From Thiohalobacter sp. (lineage in GTDB: Bacteria > Pseudomonadota > Gammaproteobacteria > DSM-19610): a DNA stretch of 8,616 nucleotides. The stretch is from contig JALVCM010000382.1 of the NCBI GenBank assembly GCA_027010005.1, positions 1 through 8,616 of the forward strand. Reading direction: 5' to 3'. The notes beneath the pieces are model-generated. The model ran no database searches. It was given only the letters and a program-made list of their open reading frames with translations, and had not been told where the DNA came from. The position numbers and the translations under genes were made by a program. The first letter of the stretch is position 1, and each line of letters starts with the position of its first letter. Shown here piece by piece: positions 1-8,576 of the stretch.

Positions 1-357
1 TTCCCGTTTCGCCTGTTCATTGACCCGGCCTCCGTCAGCGTCGGTGAAGACCGGGTTGTGCGTTATACCGCCATTATCAAGTCACGTTCCGGTGCAACCA
101 ATGTGGTTTATGAAGGGATACGTTGTGTGAGAGGCCAGTACCGCCGCTATGCCTTTGGCGGGCCGGACGGGTTTCAGTTAGCCATGAATTCCAGCTGGCG
201 CTATATTCGTGGCGCAGCGCACGGAGCGAATGTCTACCTCAAAATGTTGTACGACAACTTTATCTGCCCGGCGCCCCCGCCCGGCAAGCCGGGAGCAGTA
301 CTCCGGCGCTTGCGTGCACCGAATCCCGACAATTTCTTCTATGATGAAGAGGAATAG
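1..357 (+). CDS. CNP1-like family protein, 3' part (5'-truncated)
   Basis: The reading frame is open from the first base of the window to a TAG at 355-357, giving 118 C-terminal residues; the true start lies upstream. The visible part matches my knowledge of the CNP1-like family (PF08750 type), a small protein family of beta- and gammaproteobacteria with no established function. Recognisable stretches are FIDPASVSVGEDRVVRYT near the beginning, NVVYEGIRCV, YAFGGPDGFQ, NSSWRYI and LYDNFICP, followed by a proline-rich segment and an acidic C-terminus ending DEEE. Family members usually have an N-terminal signal peptide or lipobox, which cannot be checked here because that end is missing. Two cysteines (in GIRCV and FICP) could pair if the protein is exported; this is inference. 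The GTG at 58 would remove conserved sequence and is not the start. The gene ends 61 bases before parE in the same direction. Confidence 0.75.
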   Translation, partial: FPFRLFIDPASVSVGEDRVVRYTAIIKSRSGATNVVYEGIRCVRGQYRRYAFGGPDGFQLAMNSSWRYIRGAAHGANVYLKMLYDNFICPAPPPGKPGAVLRRLRAPNPDNFFYDEEE

Positions 358-360
358 AAC

Positions 361-373
361 AAGCGCGGCGCTT
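361..373 (+). terminator. Short hairpin after the CNP1-like gene, weak terminator candidate
   Basis: AAGCG (361-365) and CGCTT (369-373) form a perfect 5-base-pair stem with a 3-base loop, four bases after the stop codon, followed by the weakly T-rich TCTGT. The stem is short and there is no proper T-run, so termination would be inefficient at best. It may be chance. Confidence 0.2.
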
Positions 374-412
374 TCTGTAGCATGGGCGCTCTGATCAACT
401 CACGAAGTCTGA

Positions 413-2305
<1,893 letters not shown>

Positions 2306-2354
2306 TCAGAATTGGCCGGCTGTATTACTCGCCGATCTAACCGTCTGAAATAAC

Positions 2355-2363
2355 TGGAATAAT
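2355..2363 (+). promoter_or_regulatory. Possible extended -10 element upstream of the PilZ gene
   Basis: TGG followed by AATAAT (2358-2363) resembles an extended -10 box (TGn plus five of six matches to TATAAT). It lies 51 bases before the ATG at 2409, in the 103-base gap after parE. No good -35 hexamer is found at 16-18 bases, so this is a weak call. Confidence 0.22.
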
Positions 2364-2373
2364 TCAAGATTTG

Positions 2374-2393
2374 CCGGGGCCGCTGTGGCCCGG
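2374..2393 (+). promoter_or_regulatory. GC-rich hairpin in the leader of the PilZ gene
   Basis: CCGGGGCC (2374-2381) can pair with GGCCCGG (2387-2393) across a 5-base loop, giving seven G-C pairs with one bulged G. It ends seven bases before the GGGAG ribosome site (2400-2404) of the gene starting at 2409. No T-run follows, so it is a poor terminator. It could be an attenuated terminator for parE, an mRNA-stabilising stem, or a translation-affecting leader structure. The alternative GTG start at 2385 sits inside the loop, which argues against its use. Confidence 0.35.
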
Positions 2394-2408
2394 TTCTGCG
2401 GGAGAGAC

Positions 2409-4940
2409 ATGGGCGAGGTTATCGTCAAACATTTCAAGCGTACCGACCCTTTATCGGACCACAAGGAGCTGGTTACCGAAATTGTGGTGGAGGATTCGGA
2501 TACCGGAAATTTTCTCAGGCGTGTTGAGGAATCGCGCCTCACCCGCCCCTGTTTCCAGACCATCGATATGCGTGGGAAGGTGGCGGGTGAGTGCCGGGGG
2601 TATGCCTTCAATGACCGTATCCATTACCTCGATGACATCTCCTTCCAGATGTTCGAACGTGGCCTGCGTGAGAATAACGGTGTGTATACCATCGGCACGT
2701 TCGAGTCGATCGTCGGGGGAGCGCACACCCTTCAGGCACAGATACATGCCCGTGATGAAGCCGAGCAACGTCGCAGGGAAATCGAGCAACGCCGTCTGGA
2801 ACGGACACGTGATGCTGTGCGTGAACGTGCCAGGGTGGATGGCCTGGATGAGGCAGAGGATGTGCAGCCGGTCATCGCGGATAACCCGGAATCCTTGCCG
2901 CTCGGCTACTTTCGCAAACGTGAACACCCTCGTCTTCAATATGCCTGCAAAACAAGAGTGCAGAGCGGCAACATCCGTAGCGATGGTATTACCCGTGACA
3001 TTTCGGTCTGTGGATTCCAGGTCCGCATTAAAGGCCTCACGGCTTTCCGGGAAGGACAGAAGGTTCGCGTTTCCCTGACCGGCCTGCAGGACAGGGCGGG
3101 GAGTGTGCAGGTGACCGATATTCTTTGCCAGCTTGTCCGCATCCAGGCACGTGAAGCGGAAACAGTGCTGTTTCTACGGCGCGTGAACCTTGATGAGCCA
3201 GCCGGGTTCAGCAATTTCCTGTCACAATTTATCGAGGAAAACCAGCGGCGCTACAAACTGGATGTCGACGACGAGTATCAGTCGACACTCAGCTGGTATT
3301 ACGAACGCTGCCATGCGCAGAGTATTACCCAGTTGCCGGTATTCATCGAGAAGACCGAAGCATCGGGCCTGCGTGTGCAGGCAGTTGCCATGAGTGAGGG
3401 TAATACCCATCTGGCGCGGTTTTTCTGTACCGATGTGGATAATTATGATTTCAGTCCCCTGGGTCTCCCGGCACGCATTGAACACCTGGCGGAGCAGGGT
3501 GAATTCGTCATGGCAATCTATCGCCGCAAGGGCGATGCCGACGACCGGATGCGGCTGCATTCTGCGGCTGACTTCGAGTTTTCGACTGAAGCTGATTTTG
3601 CCCGTTTTATCTGTTACGCCGCCCGCCAGCCGGAATACAGTGTTGTCAAAGTACAGGTTGGCAGTATGCCGCTACTGCCGGCATGTGGTAAAAAAATTGA
3701 TGAAGTATCCCAGCGGCTGCAATACAAGTCAGAGGCCCGCATGACGGAGTTGCGCGAACAACTGGCGCGCCTGTCATTTGTCGCCTACGTGGTGGATATG
3801 ACGAGCGAGTATACGGACCTGTCCGGGATCGATAATTCAATTGACGGCCTCGCGGCCTGGGTCGGTCCCGAATGCCGGAATCTTTCTGACGACAGTGTGA
3901 AACAGTCACTGGACCTGCCCCCGGAGTTTCTCAGGACAGAGCTGGTTCGATTTGGTTACGTCGAGCGGCGGCGCGAGGACCGTTACCTGGCCGAAACCCG
4001 TGTTGATGTGAAAATCGGTGACCGCAATCTTGAGGGACTGTCAAAGGATATTTCCACGCGGGGGATCCGTATCCAGCTGAACAAGCGGGTGGCCGTCAAG
4101 CCAGGTGTGCCGGTCAAGGTGGGACTGGTGTCCCTGCAGCAGAAGAAGTCCAGTACCAACCTCATGGATATCCCCTATCTGGTGGTTAATTCACAGGATA
4201 ATGACGAGGGCACGGTGATCATGCTGGAACGTGTTCTGGGCAGCGCGAAAGAAGGACTCAAGGAGTTCTTCGTCGAACTGATCACCAAGAACGAACACAA
4301 GCTGGGCGTGGATACGGGTGACATATGGAGTGCAACAACTTCGAGACTGTATGAATCACTGCTGGCCGCCAACACACCCTGTATTCCGTTCTTCCTCGGG
4401 CGCAATGTGGAAGGTGGAGCGCATCTGCAGTTCGTGGGTGTGCCGGAAGGTGGCAATACGCTGCTGGATTTTTTTGTCACAGAAAGTGGCCATGATTTCC
4501 GCTGCCTCAACGACCGGCGTGTCGTGACCGCCCTGTACGATGCGGTGCAGATTCTGCTGCGCCAGCAGAAGGCTTCACAGGAACCGCCGGCGCCGTTCGA
4601 GCTTGAACTGTACCTGTACCGTGAGCGGGACGAGGAAACCGGGGAAATATTCATCCACGCCGCAACCGAGCTTGATTTCGCCACAGATGCCGGGCGTGAA
4701 GCCTATCTTCTGCAACTGGTGGAGCGGGGTGAATGGCGTTGCCTGAAAATAGTGACCACCTTTGCCCATGCGCTCGATGAAAAATCCGTCGACAAGCTGG
4801 TTGCCACCGTGAGAGACCAGTCAAAGCACCGCGCAATCAAACTCTCGGATCTGGCCCATTCCGTGGTGGGTTGTGGTGAAGTTATCGATATTACCCGCCA
4901 ATGGGCGGCCCTGCGCGGGGCCAGGCAGCCGGATAGCTGA
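2409..4940 (+). CDS. Large double-PilZ-domain protein, predicted c-di-GMP receptor
   Basis: This is an 843-residue protein whose two PilZ domains both keep the c-di-GMP-binding signature. PilZ 1 has REHPR (Arg171, Arg175) and DISVCG (Asp197, Ser199, Gly202). PilZ 2 has RREDR (Arg521, Arg525) and DISTRG (Asp547, Ser549, Gly552). No GGDEF, EAL, HD-GYP or kinase motif, signal peptide or membrane segment is visible, so it is probably a soluble receptor or adaptor; its output is unknown. Residues 1-114 form an N-terminal region, followed by a very charged Arg/Glu-rich helix (about 115-142), probably a coiled coil. Each PilZ domain is followed by a similar module of roughly 200 residues, so 171-465 and 521-829 are an internal duplication. 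I chose the ATG at 2409 because GGGAG lies just before it (four-base spacing); an in-frame GTG at 2385 would add eight residues but sits in a hairpin loop. It lies between parE and parC on the same strand. Large multi-PilZ proteins are known in gammaproteobacteria, but I cannot assign a named orthologue. Confidence 0.85.
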   Translation: MGEVIVKHFKRTDPLSDHKELVTEIVVEDSDTGNFLRRVEESRLTRPCFQTIDMRGKVAGECRGYAFNDRIHYLDDISFQMFERGLRENNGVYTIGTFESIVGGAHTLQAQIHARDEAEQRRREIEQRRLERTRDAVRERARVDGLDEAEDVQPVIADNPESLPLGYFRKREHPRLQYACKTRVQSGNIRSDGITRDISVCGFQVRIKGLTAFREGQKVRVSLTGLQDRAGSVQVTDILCQLVRIQAREAETVLFLRRVNLDEPAGFSNFLSQFIEENQRRYKLDVDDEYQSTLSWYYERCHAQSITQLPVFIEKTEASGLRVQAVAMSEGNTHLARFFCTDVDNYDFSPLGLPARIEHLAEQGEFVMAIYRRKGDADDRMRLHSAADFEFSTEADFARFICYAARQPEYSVVKVQVGSMPLLPACGKKIDEVSQRLQYKSEARMTELREQLARLSFVAYVVDMTSEYTDLSGIDNSIDGLAAWVGPECRNLSDDSVKQSLDLPPEFLRTELVRFGYVERRREDRYLAETRVDVKIGDRNLEGLSKDISTRGIRIQLNKRVAVKPGVPVKVGLVSLQQKKSSTNLMDIPYLVVNSQDNDEGTVIMLERVLGSAKEGLKEFFVELITKNEHKLGVDTGDIWSATTSRLYESLLAANTPCIPFFLGRNVEGGAHLQFVGVPEGGNTLLDFFVTESGHDFRCLNDRRVVTALYDAVQILLRQQKASQEPPAPFELELYLYRERDEETGEIFIHAATELDFATDAGREAYLLQLVERGEWRCLKIVTTFAHALDEKSVDKLVATVRDQSKHRAIKLSDLAHSVVGCGEVIDITRQWAALRGARQPDS
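2919..4895 (+). repeat. Internal protein-level duplication: two PilZ-plus-module units
   Basis: Within the PilZ gene, unit 1 (2919-3803, residues 171-465) and unit 2 (3969-4895, residues 521-829) share an ordered series of landmarks. These are RxxxR at 171 and 521, DxSxxG at 197 and 547 (both offset by exactly 350), a GNT-x-L-x(2)-FF-x-T block with Asn332 and Asn683 (offset 351), H-x(3)-[DE]-x(2)-F at 384 and 750 (offset 366), and VDMT/IDIT near 463 and 827 (offset 364). The DNA itself is diverged, so the duplication is old. Confidence 0.7.
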
Positions 4941-4948
4941 AACACGGG

Positions 4949-4978
4949 TTCACCTTGTAGCGCCTGCATCGGTACAAT
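4949..4978 (+). promoter_or_regulatory. Predicted sigma-70 promoter of parC
   Basis: TTCACC (4949-4954; four of six matches to TTGACA) and TACAAT (4973-4978; five of six matches to TATAAT) are separated by 18 bases. The start site would be near 4985, giving a leader of about 27 bases before the parC ATG. A near-identical 10-base element precedes the DUF1015 gene, which supports the -10 call. Confidence 0.5.
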
Positions 4979-4980
4979 GG

Positions 4981-5011
4981 GCCGGTCCCACTACTGAATG
5001 ACGGAACCGGC
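4981..5011 (+). promoter_or_regulatory. Inverted repeat abutting the parC start codon
   Basis: GCCGGT (4981-4986) and ACCGGC (5006-5011) are perfect inverted repeats. Beyond one mismatch, two further pairs (4988-4989 with 5003-5004) can form around a 13-base loop. The right arm ends one base before the ATG and includes the weak CGGAA ribosome site (5002-5006). A read-through transcript could fold this stem and hide the site, whereas a transcript starting near 4985 would lose most of the left arm. The structure is seen; the regulatory role is inference. Confidence 0.3.
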
Positions 5012-7255
5012 ATGTCCACAGATACCCTCGTCGAAGGCACGGAAACGCTGCCACTGCATACCTTTACCGAAAAGGCCTACCTGGACTATTCCATGTATGT
5101 CATTCTCGACCGTGCCCTGCCGCATATTGGCGACGGGCTCAAGCCGGTCCAGCGGCGCATTGTCTACGCCATGTCTGAACTCGGGCTGTCGGCGCGCGCC
5201 AAGTTCAAGAAATCCGCGCGTACCGTCGGCGATGTACTCGGCAAGTTCCACCCGCACGGTGATACGGCCTGTTACGAGGCCATGGTGCACATGGCGCAAC
5301 CGTTTTCGTTCCGCTACCCGCTGGTCGACGGACAGGGCAACTGGGGTGCGCAGGACGATCCCAAATCTTTTGCCGCCATGCGCTACACCGAGGCGCGGTT
5401 GTCGGCCTTTTCTGAAGTACTGCTGGCGGAGCTGGGCGAGGGGACGGTTGACTGGACTGCCAATTTCGATGGCACGATGCAGGAACCGATCCTGCTGCCC
5501 GCACGCCTGCCGGTGGTGTTGCTGAACGGTGCCGCCGGTATTGCGGTGGGTATGGCGACGGATATTCCGCCGCATAACCTGCGCGAGGTGGCCGCCGCCG
5601 CCATTCATCTGCTGGAAAAGCCGAAAGCGACGGTCGATGACCTGTGTGAATACATCCAGGGCCCTGATTACCCGACCGGGGGTGACATTATCACCCCGCG
5701 TGACGAATTGTTGCGTGCCTACCATACCGGCAGTGGCAGCGTGCGTATCCGTGCCCGTTATGAGCAGGAGGGTACGGATATTGTAGTGACCGAGCTACCC
5801 TGGCAGGTGTCCGGTGCGCGGGTGCTGGAGCAGATTGCCGCACAGATGACAGCGAAGAAGCTGCCGATGATCGCCGACCTTCGTGACGAGTCTGACCATG
5901 AAAACCCGACCCGGCTGGTCATCGTGCCGCGTTCCGGCCGGGTCGATATCGAAACCATCATGTTGCACCTGTTTGCGACAACGGACCTGGAGCGCAGCTA
6001 TCGGGTCAACATGAATATGATTGGCCTGGACGGGCGCCCGGCCGTCAAGGACCTGCGTACCCTGCTGAAGGAGTGGCTGGAGTTTCGTATCGGGACAGTG
6101 ACCCGGCGTTTGCAGCACCGCCTCGACAAGGTGCTTGACCGCTTGCATATCCTCGATGGCCTGCTGGTCGCGTACCTCAATATCGATGAAGTTATTGCCA
6201 TCATCCGCAGTGAGGATGAGCCGCGTCCGGTGCTGATGAAGCGCTTCAAGCTCAGCGAGCGGCAGGCCGATGCCATCCTGGACCTGAAACTCCGCCACCT
6301 GGCGAAGCTGGAAGAAATGAAAATCCGTGGTGAGCAGGAAGAACTGGCGAGCGAACGTGACGCCCTGCAAAAGACGCTTTCCTCGAAACAGCGCCTGCGC
6401 ACGCTGGTGAAAAAAGAGATCAGTGCAGACAGTGAAAAGTTCGGCGACGATCGCCGTTCCGCACTGGTGATACGCCCGGCGGCACATGCCCTGGATGAAA
6501 CAGCACTGATTCCCAGTGACCCGGTGACGATCGTCCTGTCGGAAAAAGGCTGGGTACGGGCCGCAAAAGGGCATGATATCGATCCCGAAGCACTCAGTTA
6601 CAAGGCGGGAGACGGTTTTCTCGCGGCAGTTCAGGGGCGCAGTAACCAACAGGTCGTGTTTCTCGATTCCACCGGCCGTGCCTATACCCTGTCTGCCCAC
6701 AGCCTGCCTTCGGCACGGGGCCAGGGTGAGCCACTGACCGGTCGTTTCAACCCACCGGACGGGGCACATTTTGTGGGTGTCATGGCCGGTGATCCTGACA
6801 GCCTGTACCTGCTGGCGAGTGATGCCGGTTACGGTTTTGTGGCACGCCTCGGTGACCTGTATACACGCACAAAGGCGGGGAAATCCGTACTGTCGGTACC
6901 GAAGCATGCATCTGTGCTGCAGCCGGCGCCGGTTGCCGATCCTGGCTCGGATTTGCTGGCGGCCATTGATCTGCAGGGACATATGCTGGTCATCCCGACT
7001 GCGGAGGTGCCGCGCCTGAACCGTGGCAAGGGCATCAAGATCCAGGGCGTCAATGCAAAGAAACTGGCGGCCGGTGAAGAACGGATGGTGGCCGTGGTAA
7101 GCGTACCCGCAGACAGTGCGCTGGTATTACATGCGGGCAAGCGGCATCTGAAATTAAAAGCCTCTGAACTTGACCTCTACCAGGGTGACCGGGGCCGCAA
7201 GGGCAAGAAGTTGCCGCGTGGTCTGCAGCGGGTCGACCGGGCTTTTGCGGATTGA
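5012..7255 (+). CDS. parC: DNA topoisomerase IV subunit A (ParC)
   Basis: This is the DNA-cleaving subunit of topoisomerase IV, which forms the ParC2-ParE2 complex that unlinks daughter chromosomes. It has 747 residues, against about 752 in E. coli. The N-terminal region is nearly collinear with E. coli Par[21 protein letters not shown] at 16-35, [19 protein letters not shown] at 41-59, and the quinolone-region motif [13 protein letters not shown] at 78-90. [10 protein letters not shown] carries the catalytic tyrosine at Tyr125 (Tyr120 in E. coli). The long coiled-coil/tower part (roughly residues 335-480) includes [20 protein letters not shown]. The C-terminal beta-pinwheel shows the ParC-type blades [15 protein letters not shown] and [13 protein letters not shown], and ends with [19 protein letters not shown]; the canonical GyrA box QRRGGKG is absent, as expected for ParC. 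It lacks the short serine-rich tail of E. coli ParC. The ATG at 5012 is the natural start, has a weak CGGAA site upstream, and lies 71 bases after the PilZ gene. Confidence 0.97.
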   Translation: MSTDTLVEGTETLPLHTFTEKAYLDYSMYVILDRALPHIGDGLKPVQRRIVYAMSELGLSARAKFKKSARTVGDVLGKFHPHGDTACYEAMVHMAQPFSFRYPLVDGQGNWGAQDDPKSFAAMRYTEARLSAFSEVLLAELGEGTVDWTANFDGTMQEPILLPARLPVVLLNGAAGIAVGMATDIPPHNLREVAAAAIHLLEKPKATVDDLCEYIQGPDYPTGGDIITPRDELLRAYHTGSGSVRIRARYEQEGTDIVVTELPWQVSGARVLEQIAAQMTAKKLPMIADLRDESDHENPTRLVIVPRSGRVDIETIMLHLFATTDLERSYRVNMNMIGLDGRPAVKDLRTLLKEWLEFRIGTVTRRLQHRLDKVLDRLHILDGLLVAYLNIDEVIAIIRSEDEPRPVLMKRFKLSERQADAILDLKLRHLAKLEEMKIRGEQEELASERDALQKTLSSKQRLRTLVKKEISADSEKFGDDRRSALVIRPAAHALDETALIPSDPVTIVLSEKGWVRAAKGHDIDPEALSYKAGDGFLAAVQGRSNQQVVFLDSTGRAYTLSAHSLPSARGQGEPLTGRFNPPDGAHFVGVMAGDPDSLYLLASDAGYGFVARLGDLYTRTKAGKSVLSVPKHASVLQPAPVADPGSDLLAAIDLQGHMLVIPTAEVPRLNRGKGIKIQGVNAKKLAAGEERMVAVVSVPADSALVLHAGKRHLKLKASELDLYQGDRGRKGKKLPRGLQRVDRAFAD

Positions 7256-7299
7256 CCGGGGTGGCAGGCCGGTTGTCGGTGCGTTGCTGGCTGTGTACA

Positions 7300-7309
7300 G
7301 GTAGAATGG
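7300..7309 (+). promoter_or_regulatory. Probable -10 region of the DUF1015 gene
   Basis: The element GGTAGAATGG contains TAGAAT (7302-7307; five of six matches to TATAAT) 34 bases before the ATG at 7342. It differs at one position from GGTACAATGG upstream of parC (4971-4980), which sits at almost the same distance from its gene. The only -35-like hexamer, TTGCTG (7284-7289), has a 12-base spacer, too short for normal sigma-70 use, so the promoter call is tentative. Confidence 0.35.
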
Positions 7310-7341
7310 CGCCCGTTCATTTTCAGCCAGGATAAGGTTCT

Positions 7342-8565
7342 ATGTCCCTGATTCGCCCTTTTGCCGGTCTGCGGCCGGTACCCGAACGTGCCAACGATGT
7401 GGTTGCACCACCCTATGATGTGCTCAACACCGAGGAGGCCCGTGAACGGGCTGCCGGTCGGCCGCTGAGTTTCCTGCATATCTCCAAGGCGGAGATCGAC
7501 CTGCCACCGGGCACAGATCCCTATGACCCCGCGGTGTACGCCAAGGCGGCGGAAAACCTCAACCGGCTGGTGGCGGAAGGTGTGCTCCGGCGCGAGGACA
7601 AGCCGGTGTATTACGTGTACCGACTGACCATGGGGGACCATGTGCAGACCGGGCTGGTAGCGGTGGCTTCGGTGGCCGATTACGACAAGAACCGCATCCG
7701 CAAACACGAGTTTACCCGCCCCGCCAAGGAAGATGACCGGGTACGCCAGATCGAGGCACTGAATGCGCAGACCGGGCCGGTGCTGCTGGCCTACCGCTCA
7801 CAGGACGATATCGATGCATTGATTGCCTCGGTAACCGATAAGCCGCCGGAGTATGACCTGGTTGCCGACGATGGTATCGGGCACACCTTCTGGGTGCTCG
7901 ATGACCCGGCGACCATCAGCAAGCTGACGGACGGTTTCGAAGCGATGGAAGCCATTTATATTGCCGATGGCCACCACCGTTCGGCAGCGGCATCGCGTGT
8001 GGCGGCCAGCAAGAATGGTCCGCCGGATGCAATGAGCCGCTACTTCCTGTCGGTGATTTTCCCGCACAAACAGATGAAGATCCTGGATTACAACCGGGTG
8101 GTGAAAGACCTCAACGGCCTGAGCGAAATGCAGTTGCTGGAAAAAATTGCTACAGCGTTTGATGTCAATCAGTCAGCGGAACCGGTGTCACCATCAAAGC
8201 CCGGCGAGTTCGGGATGTACCTGGATGGCCAGTGGTACCGCCTGAATATCCACCCGGAACATATCCCGACAGACCCGGTGGCGCGTCTTGATGTGAGTTT
8301 GCTGGCGGATAACCTGCTCGAGCCGGTGCTGAATATCAGTGATCCCCGCACCGACCCGCGGATTGATTTTGTCGGTGGAATCCGTGGCCTGGGCGAGCTG
8401 GAGAAACGCGTGGACAGTGGCGAGATGGCAGTGGCATTTTCCATGTTTGCGACCACCATGGAGGACCTGATGGCGGTCGCCGATGCCAACGAGGTGATGC
8501 CGCCCAAGTCAACCTGGTTCGAACCCAAGCTGGCGGACGGACTGGTGTCGCACGTGCTCGACTAG
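7342..8565 (+). CDS. DUF1015 family protein
   Basis: This 407-residue protein matches the conserved DUF1015 family (PF06245/COG4198 type), which is widespread in bacteria and some archaea and has no established biochemical function. Family hallmarks are visible: IRPFAGLRPVP at the N-terminus, VAPPYDVL at 21-28, KHEFTRPAKEDDR at 121-133, and the strongly conserved IADGHHRSAAASRV at 207-220, whose paired histidines and acidic residue look like a ligand or metal site (inference). No signal peptide or membrane segment is seen, so it is probably cytoplasmic. The length is typical and the gene appears intact. The ATG at 7342 follows AGGATAAGG (7329-7337), a good ribosome site, and the N-terminal motif starts immediately. 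In many genomes this family lies near serine-biosynthesis genes such as serA or serC, but the downstream neighbours are outside the window, so a metabolic link cannot be tested here. It begins 86 bases after parC and may be partly co-transcribed with it. Confidence 0.9.
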   Translation: MSLIRPFAGLRPVPERANDVVAPPYDVLNTEEARERAAGRPLSFLHISKAEIDLPPGTDPYDPAVYAKAAENLNRLVAEGVLRREDKPVYYVYRLTMGDHVQTGLVAVASVADYDKNRIRKHEFTRPAKEDDRVRQIEALNAQTGPVLLAYRSQDDIDALIASVTDKPPEYDLVADDGIGHTFWVLDDPATISKLTDGFEAMEAIYIADGHHRSAAASRVAASKNGPPDAMSRYFLSVIFPHKQMKILDYNRVVKDLNGLSEMQLLEKIATAFDVNQSAEPVSPSKPGEFGMYLDGQWYRLNIHPEHIPTDPVARLDVSLLADNLLEPVLNISDPRTDPRIDFVGGIRGLGELEKRVDSGEMAVAFSMFATTMEDLMAVADANEVMPPKSTWFEPKLADGLVSHVLD

Positions 8566-8576
8566 GAAAACCCTGA

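Noticed and set aside
58..60. GTG at 58 as the start of the first gene
   Set aside because: The frame is open to base 1 and the upstream residues (FIDPASVSVGEDRVV) belong to the conserved family sequence, so the gene is truncated by the window edge.
2385..2408. GTG at 2385 as the start of the PilZ gene
   Set aside because: It lies in the loop of a GC-rich hairpin, while the ATG at 2409 has GGGAG directly upstream.
2371..3078. 235-codon open frame on the plus strand in another frame of the PilZ gene
   Set aside because: It overlaps the PilZ gene in an alternative frame. Its translation is rich in Arg, Ser, Met and Cys with no domain, whereas the other frame carries clear PilZ motifs.
4991..5725. 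244-codon open frame on the minus strand
   Set aside because: It is antisense to the most conserved N-terminal part of parC and has no recognisable motifs.
5795..6982. 395-codon open frame on the minus strand
   Set aside because: It lies wholly antisense to parC, which is conserved across the whole stretch. The translation has no recognisable domain and looks like the usual antisense shadow of a GC-rich gene.
7253..7275. Inverted repeat after parC as a rho-independent terminator
   Set aside because: Only five Watson-Crick pairs (ACCGG with CCGGT) and two G-T wobbles form around a 9-base loop, and no T-run follows.
7287..7330. Inverted repeat CTGGCTG / CAGCCAG ahead of the DUF1015 gene
   Set aside because: The 7-base arms are 30 bases apart and the left arm lies upstream of the predicted -10 box, so it would not be in the local transcript. 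Chance is likely.
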